DNA of 14,997 nucleotides from CAZUCD01 sp964618855 (GTDB lineage: Bacteria > Sumerlaeota > Sumerlaeia > SLMS01 > JANRJK01), in assembly GCA_964618855.1 (NCBI GenBank), contig CAZUCD010000088.1, positions 1 through 14,997 of the forward strand. Direction: 5' to 3'. Shown one piece after another: positions 7,989 to 14,997 of this stretch (position 1 is its first letter; the number at the start of each line of letters is the position of its first letter). The notes below the pieces were generated by a model. It was not told the origin of the DNA, ran no database searches, and saw only the letters and a program-made list of their open reading frames with translations. Made by a program: the position numbers and the translations under genes.

Positions 7989-8672
7989 TCAGCCCCCTGC
8001 CGGGCCGAGCGCCCGGGTCTCGGCCACGGAGACGACGACAAAGTCCCCCCGCTCCGCCAACTCCGCGGGGACCGCGAACCTGCGCACGCCGCGTTCACGC
8101 AGGCTCCCCACGAACTGCGCGGGGCCACCGTCCTCCCGCCCCGACATCCAGTAGAGCATCGCATCGTCGAATGGAAGGTCGCCGGCCACTTGGACCTCGA
8201 CCTGCCAATGCCAGCCGAACCTGTCCGAACGAAGGCGGTGGCGCACCTCGCCATGGGGACCCGCCGCGCTCCACTCGGACCGCACGCGCGGAAACGCCGA
8301 CGAGACCCCTGCGGCGGCCGCGGAAGCATCCGCAACCGGGTCCCGGCGCGAGGCGAGCGCAAGACTGCACACGAGCGGCGTCACCACGAGGAGAGCCTGC
8401 ACCATGCGGCCGTGCCGGCGTCGGAGCGCCTCCGCGGGCACGGGGCGATTCGGGTCCGGAAACGTGTCCAATCCGGGTGAGTTGGCGCGCCTCAGCAGGA
8501 ACGGCCAGAGCGCGACCAGTCCCGGCGTCACGAGGAGGCGGAACATGGGGCCCGCGCCGCGAACTCCCTCATCCATGCGTCCCAGCCGCGCATGCAGCCA
8601 GACCGCCGCAGGAACCCCGGCGGCAAGATAGGCACCGGCAATCACGAGCATCAGTTGGATCACGAACGGCAT
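7989..8672 (-). CDS. membrane protein of the Rieske-cytochrome b operon
   Basis: A 227-residue protein, family not recognised. The ATG at 8672 is chosen because GGGGGA lies seven bases upstream; a GTG at 8708 would add 12 poor residues. Three hydrophobic helices are visible (about 4-25, 43-60 and 90-107), followed by a soluble domain of about 115 residues. The segment 'HARLGRMDEG' between helices 1 and 2 is charged. The soluble part has aromatic beta-strand patterns ('FGWHWQVEVQV', 'AMLYWMSG') and no cysteines, so it is unlikely to carry an iron-sulfur cluster itself. The gene sits five bases before the cytochrome b-Rieske gene, so they are almost certainly one operon and it is likely a subunit or assembly partner. 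The region 54 bases upstream separates it from the debranching-enzyme gene. Confidence 0.85.
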   Translation of the reverse strand: MPFVIQLMLVIAGAYLAAGVPAAVWLHARLGRMDEGVRGAGPMFRLLVTPGLVALWPFLLRRANSPGLDTFPDPNRPVPAEALRRRHGRMVQALLVVTPLVCSLALASRRDPVADASAAAAGVSSAFPRVRSEWSAAGPHGEVRHRLRSDRFGWHWQVEVQVAGDLPFDDAMLYWMSGREDGGPAQFVGSLRERGVRRFAVPAELAERGDFVVVSVAETRALGPAGG

Positions 8673-8678
8673 GGAGCC

Positions 8679-8698
8679 ATCCCCCAGTCTTGGGTGAT
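8679..8698 (-). promoter_or_regulatory. hairpin covering the ribosome-binding site of the 8672 gene
   Basis: On the minus strand, ATCACCCA and TGGGGGAT pair over eight positions with one mismatch around an AGAC loop. The second arm is the Shine-Dalgarno sequence of the operon's first gene, so pairing would hide it. It may tune translation, but the helix is short and folding is not tested. Confidence 0.35.
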
Positions 8699-8725
8699 CC
8701 TCGGCCACCGTCGCGGCGGGCGCCG

Positions 8726-10711
8726 TTAACTATTGCCCGGTTTGGCGAGTGCGTCCGGCTCCGCGAGCAAGCCCCGGATGCGGATCAACTCACCCAGCGA
8801 CCATGCCTGGAATGGGCATCCCCTGGGCTCGTGGGGCGGATCCCCGTCTGCGACCTCGGAGACGTGCCCCATCCCCGAAGTGGCGAGGTGCTCCTCCAGC
8901 GGGAGTTGAAACCTCGCGCGCGCCTCGGCCCTGCGCCCGGGGCTGTTCCCGCGCACCCTCAGCCACGCATCCACGAAGGGCCCCATCAGCCACGGCCAAA
9001 CGGTCCCCTGGTGGTAGGCGCCGTCGCGCTCGCGGATCGTGCCTTCGAGGCGCGGGCGGTACGCGGGGTCGCGTGGGGAGAGCGTTCTCAGGCCCATCGG
9101 GGTCACGAGCTCCCGCTCCACGCTGTCCAGCGCCCGGGCGGCCCCATCGCCGCTCCACGCGGCGAAGGGCAGACCCCCGAACACGAAGACCTGGTTCGGG
9201 CGCAGCGATCCATCGCAGCGCCCGGCTATCCCGTCGGCGTCCACGACATCGTGCAGCCACCCGGAGTCCGGGTTCCAGAAGCGGTCCCGCAGCGACTGGG
9301 TCGCCCGCGTGGCGAGCTTGCGCAGGTCCGGGTCCCATGCGCCGCAGATGCGAAGCGCATTGATCCAGAGCGCCTGTATCTCGACCGGCTTGCCGATCCG
9401 GGGCGTCACGACCCAGTCGTCCACCTTCGCGTCCATCCACGTCAGCTGCACGCCCGGCTCCCCGGCGAAGACCAGCCCGTCTGAGTCCATTCCGATGCGG
9501 TGGCGCGTCCCGCGGCAGTACCCCGCGATGATCGCGCTGCACGCGTCCTTCAGCGTGTTGCGCTCGGAGACCTTCAGCCCCGACCCCGCGCGCTCGAACA
9601 GTTCGTGCACCGCCACGATGAACCACAGCGAGGCGTCCACGGAGTTGTACTCCGGCGCGTCCCCTGTGTCCGGAAAACGGTTCGGCAGCATCCCCTCGGA
9701 CACGGTTCCGGCCCACTCCAGGAGAATGCGGCGCGCGTCATCGACCCTGCCCGTCGCCAGGCACAGCCCGCGCATGGAGATGAATGTGTCACGCCCCCAG
9801 TCCGTGAACCACGGGTACCCCGCGACGATGCTGAGCCCGGCACCCCGGCGCACGATGAACTGGTCCGCGCGGAATGCCGTGCCGGTGCCAAGCGCGGAGC
9901 GCCGCGCGGACTCCCGCTCCCTGAGGATCGCGGCCTCGCCGATGGCATCGACCTGCGCCGCGCGCTCACCACCCTTGTCGAGGATGATGAACGCGGGACC
10001 CCGCATCAGGTCGAACGAAAGTGTCCCAGGTTGGAGGAGGTCCTCCACGTCGTCGAGGCCCCGCTGCCGCTCCGCCCCGAGGAGGAAGTTGCGGTACCAG
10101 ACCGGCCCGGCTTCGTGCAGCCCATTGTGCCGCGCGACGACCGCCGGCAGCCCCGCAAAGGGACTCCAGGAGACCCATCCCCGGCCCTCGCGGACGAAGT
10201 CGCGCGCCACCGGCCTCTCCCGCTCGAGCGTGTGGTAGTCGCGCCCGGAGAGGAATGGCCGAACCCGCAGGATCGCCGAGGCCGGCCCGCCCTCCATCCG
10301 CCACGAGAGCACGCACTGCCCGGTGCCGTGCACAAGGAACAGGCTGCTCACCACGGACAGGTCCGGTGCGATTTCGTGACGCCACTCCGGCCACGGCTCG
10401 GCGCGGAATCCCACCAGTCGCCTGTGCCCATCGGGGTGCATCACTCCCGGCGCATAGTGCTGCGCGCTGACCGGCACTTTCTCCCCCAGGAGTTCAATCT
10501 CCGCGTCGAATCCGGCGACCAGCGACACGCGGCCTGTCGGCGGCGTCAGTGCGGGAAGCAGGAGCGCGTGGTAGCGGCGCGTTCGCCAACCCCCGACGGT
10601 CCCCGAGGCAAAGCCCCCGAGGCCATCGGTCTCCAGCCACTCCGAGTCGAGGGGGGGAAGGGACGCCTGCCCGTGCAATGGGGGAACGCCTTTCGCTTGG
10701 TGATCCAGCAT
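8726..10711 (-). CDS. glycogen debranching enzyme (amylo-alpha-1,6-glucosidase type)
   Basis: A 661-residue cytoplasmic enzyme, normal for the bacterial/archaeal single-protein debranching type. It removes alpha-1,6 branches in glycogen or related glucans. The N-terminal beta domain begins 'SEWLETDGLGGFASGTVGGWRTRRYHALL', and the C-terminal (alpha/alpha)6 catalytic domain has WFTDWGRDTF from W301, QLTWMDAKV from Q422 followed by 'KPVEIQALW', and YHQGTVWPW around W572, all characteristic of this family. The ATG at 10711 follows GGGGAGG and avoids a 31-residue upstream extension that would overlap the divergent gene. It is read leftward; the three-gene redox set begins 54 bases after its stop with no clear terminator between, so read-through is possible. 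A 92-base spacer separates it from the divergent gene at 10804. The annotation is firm; substrate preference is not known. Confidence 0.95.
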   Translation of the reverse strand: MLDHQAKGVPPLHGQASLPPLDSEWLETDGLGGFASGTVGGWRTRRYHALLLPALTPPTGRVSLVAGFDAEIELLGEKVPVSAQHYAPGVMHPDGHRRLVGFRAEPWPEWRHEIAPDLSVVSSLFLVHGTGQCVLSWRMEGGPASAILRVRPFLSGRDYHTLERERPVARDFVREGRGWVSWSPFAGLPAVVARHNGLHEAGPVWYRNFLLGAERQRGLDDVEDLLQPGTLSFDLMRGPAFIILDKGGERAAQVDAIGEAAILRERESARRSALGTGTAFRADQFIVRRGAGLSIVAGYPWFTDWGRDTFISMRGLCLATGRVDDARRILLEWAGTVSEGMLPNRFPDTGDAPEYNSVDASLWFIVAVHELFERAGSGLKVSERNTLKDACSAIIAGYCRGTRHRIGMDSDGLVFAGEPGVQLTWMDAKVDDWVVTPRIGKPVEIQALWINALRICGAWDPDLRKLATRATQSLRDRFWNPDSGWLHDVVDADGIAGRCDGSLRPNQVFVFGGLPFAAWSGDGAARALDSVERELVTPMGLRTLSPRDPAYRPRLEGTIRERDGAYHQGTVWPWLMGPFVDAWLRVRGNSPGRRAEARARFQLPLEEHLATSGMGHVSEVADGDPPHEPRGCPFQAWSLGELIRIRGLLAEPDALAKPGNS

Positions 10712-10803
10712 GCACGCGCCCCTCCCCGCCGGGGGCAACGGGGACCGCGCGGGACGAAGACAACTCTCGCCACCCGGACACCGGTGGAGGAAACCCACTC
10801 CCA

Positions 10804-11523
10804 ATGAACCAGCGCTCCCTCCTCAACCCCCGCGTCGTCGCGGCCCTCGTCCTGGTCATCCTCCTCGTGGGACTCGCCGCGTGGATGAGGCAGCGCGATG
10901 CCTCCTTCGCGACGACCGTGGTCGCAACCCGGCCGGATTCGGCCGGCTCGGCGACTCCCTCCACGCGGAGGCCCGCCGCAGCGTCCGTGGCCGAGCCCTC
11001 GCCCGCGCAAAGCCCCGCCCCGGAGCCCTCGCCGAGCCCGCGCGTCGTCGCCACGCCGAGGTTCGAGATCGAATCCTCGTCCCCCCAGGCCCATCGGACC
11101 TACTCGATCGGCGGACCCGTCGAGGTGCAGATCCCCGCCTTCCCCGGCGGCATGGGCGTGCCCGAGACCCCGGCGGAGATGCTCGATGCCGCCGTTCGGA
11201 GCATCGAGATCGCCGGGCCCGGAAACTCCACCACCGTCGTGGATTCCGACCACCGTTACTGGCTCGACTTCCAAGCGCCAGCCAGCCAGAAGACCGTCAG
11301 CCTGCGCATTGTCAGCGACTACCTCCAATTGGCCTCCGGCCAGGATGAGCTAGTCGTCGGAGTCGATCCCGGAACGAAGGTGTACGAAATCCCCCTCTCG
11401 GTCGCCCCGCGCCTCCCCTTCACCCCCCCTTCGGACCCCGCGCAGTTGAAGTCCGCATGGGAAGACTACCTGACCGAGGCTTTCGGAATCGTGGTCGAGG
11501 CGAAGATGGAATCCGAATACTGA
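10804..11523 (+). CDS. membrane-anchored protein of unknown function
   Basis: A 239-residue protein, not recognised. The ATG at 10804 is preceded by GGAGG at 10786-10790 (13 bases away, rather far). The longer frame from 10549 is rejected because it overlaps the divergent debranching-enzyme gene. Residues 10-27 are a single transmembrane helix with Arg on the N-terminal side, giving a signal anchor. Residues 40-84 are a Pro/Ser/Ala-rich linker with repeated 'SPxPEPSPS'-like units. Residues 85-205 are beta-rich ('RTYSIGGPVEVQIP', 'RYWLDFQAP', 'KTVSLRIVSDY', 'GTKVYEIPLSV'), perhaps one immunoglobulin-like or jelly-roll periplasmic domain, and the last 30 residues are helical. No cysteines or catalytic motifs are visible. 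The linker would let the domain reach across the periplasm. No terminator follows the stop. Confidence 0.82.
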   Translation: MNQRSLLNPRVVAALVLVILLVGLAAWMRQRDASFATTVVATRPDSAGSATPSTRRPAAASVAEPSPAQSPAPEPSPSPRVVATPRFEIESSSPQAHRTYSIGGPVEVQIPAFPGGMGVPETPAEMLDAAVRSIEIAGPGNSTTVVDSDHRYWLDFQAPASQKTVSLRIVSDYLQLASGQDELVVGVDPGTKVYEIPLSVAPRLPFTPPSDPAQLKSAWEDYLTEAFGIVVEAKMESEY

Positions 11524-11562
11524 CAAGTCGGGGCGGCGGCGAGAGGCGGGAGCACTATCGCG

Positions 11563-11568
11563 TTGACG
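11563..11568 (+). promoter_or_regulatory. weak -35-like element upstream of the PAS gene
   Basis: TTGACG matches a sigma-70 -35 box and lies about 110 bases before the PAS gene in the 152-base spacer 11524-11675. No good -10 box is found at 16-18 bases downstream, so this is only a candidate. Confidence 0.15.
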
Positions 11569-11675
11569 CAAAGGCCGTGAGCCCGACGATCACCCTCCGT
11601 TGAGCCATTAGCCAACCCGCCGCGCCACCGAGTTGCCCCGGTCCTTGATGCCCGGGTCGGTGTCCGGGCGACTCC

Positions 11676-12956
11676 ATGGTGCCACCGATGAACCAGGATT
11701 ACTCAGGCGCGCGCGACGGGCGCTCGACGGAACAGCGCGAGTTGGAGGAACTTCGGGCGGAGGTGGCCGCACTCCGTGCCCTCGTCGGCGCCGCCATGCC
11801 GCCACCCGTCGTCGTCGGCGTGTCCAGGGCGTTCCCGGAGAATGGCACCGCAGGCCCGCCGCGCGAAATGGTCACCGTCCACGCTCCGGACGGTACCTAC
11901 GTCTGGGTCTCGCCGGGATCGGAGCGCCTCCTGGGGTTCACTCCCGATGAGCTCAATGGCCGCGATCCATACGACCTGATTCATCCCGAGGACGTCCCCG
12001 CCATCGAGCAGGGACACCGCGCACTCCTCGACACTCCCGGAGCCACCGTGCGCCTCCTGTTCAGGATGCAGCGCGAGGATGGCGAGCACATCTGGCTCGA
12101 AACACGGGCCCGTTCCATCGCCGAGGAGCCGGACGGCGCCACGCGCCGCATGGTCGCCCATACACGGGAAGTCGCGGACCGCCTCCACGACTCGAGGCTC
12201 GCGGCCACCCTCCAGCGCAGGCATCGCGTGCTCCTGGAAGCGACCCAGGCCGTCTCGTGGGAGGTCGACCCCGCCACTTTCCGATTCACCTACGTTGAGG
12301 CCTCCACCGAGACGATCCTCGGGTATCCGGGGGAGCGCTGGCTGGAACCCGACTTCTGGATCGAGCACGTCCACCCCGAGGACCGCGACGCCGCCGTCAG
12401 CTTCTGCAAGGCGAAGACCAACGCCGGGGAGGACCATGAGTTCACCTACCGCATGCTCGGCGGAGACGGCACCATCCGGTGGATCCGGGACTATGTCCGA
12501 ATCGAGTTGACGGGCGGAGAGGTCTCGCTGCTGCACGGCGCGCTCGTGGACGTTACGGACATGCACGAACGGGACGAAATCGCGCGGCTGCGCAACAAGG
12601 CCGTGTCGCGCCTGCTCGGCTCCTATGGCGGCATCCTCTACCGCCGCGCGGACGACGACGCCTGGACGCTCGAGTACGTCACGGACGGCTGCCAGAAGCT
12701 GACCGGCCACAGGCCCATCGACCTGCTCTACAGCATGGCCGCCAGGTACATCGACATCGTTCACCCCGAGGACCTCGTCCGTGTGGTCGGCGAGTTCGCC
12801 CGCGCCCGCGACGCTTCCCTTCAGCACATCGAGCTCCGCTACAGGATCCGCACCCGCGACGGCGCCGTCCGCAACGTTCTGGACCTCGCCGACATCACCT
12901 ACCTCCCCGACGGCAACATCGACATGGTCGAGGGGATGCTGCTCGTGGAAGCCTAG
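11676..12956 (+). CDS. triple-PAS protein without an output domain
   Basis: A 426-residue soluble sensor-like protein. Residues 17-40 form a short coiled coil ('EQRELEELRAEVAALRALVGA'). Three PAS domains of the PAS_3 type follow: about 65-168, 188-297 and 308-424. Each carries the motif H-P-E-D (103-106, 233-236 and 363-366) and ends in a strand pair that closes the fold ('HIWLETRARSI', 'TIRWIRDYVRIEL', 'AVRNVLDLADITYL'). PAS domains bind small ligands or cofactors and mediate protein contacts. There is no histidine kinase, GGDEF, EAL, HTH or receiver domain; the protein ends just after the third PAS. It probably acts by binding a partner encoded elsewhere. The ATG at 11676 is first in frame, with another at 11688; neither has a good ribosome-binding site. 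It is 57 bases upstream of an S41 lipoprotein and may share its transcript. Confidence 0.9.
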   Translation: MVPPMNQDYSGARDGRSTEQRELEELRAEVAALRALVGAAMPPPVVVGVSRAFPENGTAGPPREMVTVHAPDGTYVWVSPGSERLLGFTPDELNGRDPYDLIHPEDVPAIEQGHRALLDTPGATVRLLFRMQREDGEHIWLETRARSIAEEPDGATRRMVAHTREVADRLHDSRLAATLQRRHRVLLEATQAVSWEVDPATFRFTYVEASTETILGYPGERWLEPDFWIEHVHPEDRDAAVSFCKAKTNAGEDHEFTYRMLGGDGTIRWIRDYVRIELTGGEVSLLHGALVDVTDMHERDEIARLRNKAVSRLLGSYGGILYRRADDDAWTLEYVTDGCQKLTGHRPIDLLYSMAARYIDIVHPEDLVRVVGEFARARDASLQHIELRYRIRTRDGAVRNVLDLADITYLPDGNIDMVEGMLLVEA

Positions 12957-13013
12957 GGGTAGCCCGCCATCTCCCGACGCAACCCCACCCTCCAGCGCCC
13001 AGCACCCCGGCCA

Positions 13014-14570
13014 ATGACCGTCGGTCGGGCCACCAGCGGCATCGCCGCGTGGCTCGCGCTCGTCCTCCTTGCAGCCTGCTCGTTTTCCCCCCCTCGCACG
13101 TACCACCCACCGAAGGACGCCGACCTTGCCCGCGCCATCGAGCCCGCACGGCTCCGCGAGGACTTGGAGTTCCTCGTGCGCACCCTGCGCGAGACGCACC
13201 GGGACCTTCATCACCACGTGCCGCGCGGGGAGTTCGACGCGCACGCGGCGCGCATCGCGGCGGAACTCGACCACCCCATGACGCGCGAGGAGTTCTTTTG
13301 GCTCCTCGCACCGCTTGTCGCGTCCGTTGGCGACGGCCACACGACACTGTCGCACCCGTCGGAACTGTTCGCCGCGCACGTCGCCGCGGAAGGGAGGGTC
13401 TTTCCGATCGACGTGCGGATCGAGGATGCGCGCCTCCTCGTCGTCGCCGCACACGAGCCCGGCATCGAGGTTCCCCCCGGATCGAGCATCACGTCGATCG
13501 AGGGGACCGGCGCGGACGCCATCGTCCGCAGCCTGCTCGCGGTGCAGTCCGCGGAACGCCCGGCCTATGCTGAACAGCGGGCCGTTTTCATGTTCCGAGA
13601 TGCCATGTTCGGGCGCTTCGGCGCCCCGGCCGCCTGGGATGTCGAGTGGACCGACCCGAGCGGCCACGAGCGCGCGGGCAGCCTCCCCGGACTGACGCGC
13701 ACGGAGCTCTACGCCCGCCGTTCCGCCGGCAAGCCCCCCGCCCCCACTCCAAACTACTCCCTCCGCATGATCGATGGCGACCGCGTGGCCGTCATCGACT
13801 TCAGGTCGATGAACGACCGCGAGGCGTTCGGGAAGTTCCTGGACGAGGCCTTTGCGCGGATATGCAAGGAGCAGCCGCGCGCGCTCGTCGTAGACCTCCG
13901 CAACAACGGGGGGGGAAGCTCGATGCTCGGCGACATGCTCCTCGACCGCGTCACGGACGAGCCCTTCTGCGACGTATCGCTGATGGAGGTCCGCAGCAGC
14001 AGGCAGTACCGGAGCTACCTGAAGGGCCACGTTCCGTGGATCATCCGCTGGCTGCCCATCCAGCATGTGCACTCGTACGGGCGGCTGCTGTGGGCGGTGC
14101 GCCCCGGGGAGGTCGCCGCGGTCGAAGGAGCCATGTGGCAGCCCACGCGTGAGCGGAACAAGTACCGCGGCCCCGTCGTCCTGCTCATCGGGCCGCGAAC
14201 CTACTCCAGCGCCACGATGCTCGCCGCGACCGCTAAGGACTTCGGCCTCGCGACGCTGGTGGGGGAGGAAACCGGCGGACTCGCCACGCACTACGGCGAG
14301 GTGCTTGGGTTCACGCTCCCGAACTCGCGGCTGTACGCAGGGGTGGCGGTCAAGCGCTTCGTCCGTCCATCGGGCGTGGACGACGGGCGCGGCGTCCTTC
14401 CCGACATCGAGGTGCGCGACGTCCCCGGCAACGACTCCGACGAGGCGATGGAGCGCGTTCTCGGCATGCTGCGCCGGGGCGAGACCCTTCCCAGATGTCC
14501 CCTTTACCCCGCGGGACGCACGGACGACAGTCCACCCGCAGCCAACAAAACTGGAGATTCTACGCCATGA
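13014..14570 (+). CDS. S41-family peptidase-like lipoprotein
   Basis: A 518-residue lipoprotein. Residues 1-22 have a lipobox LLAAC with C22 as the lipidation site, so it is anchored in the cell envelope; Ser at +2 would favour the outer membrane in proteobacteria. The S41 fold is recognised from 'SVGDGHTTL' (H109), 'RALVVDLRNNGGGSS' (289-303) and 'GPRTYSSATMLAATAKDFGLATLVGEETGG' (393-422), the last holding the likely nucleophile (S398 or S399). The Lys of the CtpA/Tsp Ser-Lys dyad (in an FGKG motif) is missing, so it resembles the tricorn-like branch using His and Glu, or it could be inactive. A PDZ-like stretch lies around 155-178. Length is slightly large for the family. No clear Shine-Dalgarno precedes the ATG at 13014. 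The enolase ATG overlaps its TGA, so the two are coupled. Confidence 0.88.
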   Translation: MTVGRATSGIAAWLALVLLAACSFSPPRTYHPPKDADLARAIEPARLREDLEFLVRTLRETHRDLHHHVPRGEFDAHAARIAAELDHPMTREEFFWLLAPLVASVGDGHTTLSHPSELFAAHVAAEGRVFPIDVRIEDARLLVVAAHEPGIEVPPGSSITSIEGTGADAIVRSLLAVQSAERPAYAEQRAVFMFRDAMFGRFGAPAAWDVEWTDPSGHERAGSLPGLTRTELYARRSAGKPPAPTPNYSLRMIDGDRVAVIDFRSMNDREAFGKFLDEAFARICKEQPRALVVDLRNNGGGSSMLGDMLLDRVTDEPFCDVSLMEVRSSRQYRSYLKGHVPWIIRWLPIQHVHSYGRLLWAVRPGEVAAVEGAMWQPTRERNKYRGPVVLLIGPRTYSSATMLAATAKDFGLATLVGEETGGLATHYGEVLGFTLPNSRLYAGVAVKRFVRPSGVDDGRGVLPDIEVRDVPGNDSDEAMERVLGMLRRGETLPRCPLYPAGRTDDSPPAANKTGDSTP

Positions 14571-14997
14571 GCCTGATCGAATCGGTGGTGGGACGCGAGG
14601 TCCTAGACTCGCGCGGCAACCCGACGGTTGAGGTCGAGGTCGTCCTCGACAGCGGCGCGGTGGGGCGCGCCATGGTGCCCTCCGGCGCCAGCACCGGCGA
14701 GCACGAGGCGCTCGAGCTGCGCGACGGCGACAAGAAGCGCTACCTCGGCAAGGGCGTCCTCAAGGCCGTGCGGAATGTCGAGGCGGTGATCGCGCCGGCG
14801 CTCGACGGCTTCGACGCGACGAACCAGCTCGGCCTCGACCGCGCGCTGATCGCGCTCGACGGCACCAAGACCAAGTCGAAACTCGGGGCGAACGCGATGC
14901 TCGGCGTGTCGATGGCGGCGGCGCGCGCAGCGGCGAACGATGCCGGCCAGCCGCTGTATCGCTACCTCGGCGGTCCGACGGCCCGCACGCTGCCCGT
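14567..14997 (+). CDS. eno: enolase, N-terminal part (runs off the window)
   Basis: The first 143 residues of enolase, which interconverts 2-phosphoglycerate and phosphoenolpyruvate in glycolysis. The N-terminus 'GREVLDSRGNPTVEVEV' and the substrate-binding loop 'PSGASTGEHEALELRDGD' (38-55, with S42 in the mobile loop) are diagnostic, as is 'LGANAMLGVSMA'. The ATG at 14567 overlaps the upstream TGA (ATGA), with GGAG at 14553-14556 ten bases before it. The frame is intact to the window edge; the catalytic barrel lies beyond. Cytoplasmic, often also membrane or degradosome-associated in other bacteria. Confidence 0.98.
   Translation, partial: MSLIESVVGREVLDSRGNPTVEVEVVLDSGAVGRAMVPSGASTGEHEALELRDGDKKRYLGKGVLKAVRNVEAVIAPALDGFDATNQLGLDRALIALDGTKTKSKLGANAMLGVSMAAARAAANDAGQPLYRYLGGPTARTLP

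Noticed and set aside
8171..9484. A 437-residue plus-strand frame across the 8672 gene and the debranching enzyme
   Set aside because: Low-complexity Arg/Pro/Ala composition, and it runs through the operon junction; the minus strand holds the conserved protein motifs.
11703..14291. An 862-residue open frame antisense to the PAS and S41 genes
   Set aside because: It spans two sense genes and their spacer, has shadow-like composition, and no recognisable domain; the sense genes have PAS and S41 motifs.

Overview
The window is G+C-rich and densely coded, as in an uncultured Gram-negative environmental bacterium. A lipobox lipoprotein, several Sec-type signal peptides and a secreted protease with Thr-Pro linkers and PPC-type domains fit a Gram-negative of the Planctomycetes/Verrucomicrobia/Sumerlaeota/deltaproteobacterial kind. 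I cannot name the lineage. I find no tRNA, rRNA, CRISPR array or insertion sequence.

Left edge (1-1340): two plus-strand genes of visibly lower G+C, a DUF2806-like protein followed by a RelE/ParE-type toxin-like protein. The toxin has no ATG at its proper start; the best reading uses a CTG that overlaps the upstream stop codon. This looks like accessory DNA. Positions 1353-3120 hold a divergent pair: a small C-terminally anchored membrane protein with a FAIM-like domain (minus strand) and a secreted protein of unknown family (plus strand). They are separated by a spacer with an A+T-rich near-palindrome.

Positions 3121-5490: a long upstream region with two inverted repeats leads to a secreted M43-type zinc metalloprotease with two Thr-Pro linkers and two C-terminal PPC-like domains. 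A strong intrinsic terminator follows. A second hairpin, facing it, ends the next block on the minus strand.

Positions 10711-5623 (minus strand, read right to left): a glycogen debranching enzyme, then a tightly packed three-gene set, then a DUF3253 protein. The three-gene set is a membrane protein, a six-helix ferric-reductase-like cytochrome b fused to a Rieske domain, and a membrane-anchored protein with a Cys-x15-Cys-x3-Cys signature. It is the most interesting unit here and looks like a small membrane electron-transfer module with no flavin domain.

Positions 10804-14997 (plus strand): a membrane-anchored protein divergent from the debranching enzyme, a protein made of three PAS domains with no output domain, an S41-family protease-like lipoprotein, and the start of enolase (eno), whose ATG overlaps the lipoprotein's stop codon. 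Enolase and the debranching enzyme point to ordinary central carbon and glycogen metabolism; the rest is envelope, secretion, sensing and redox function.
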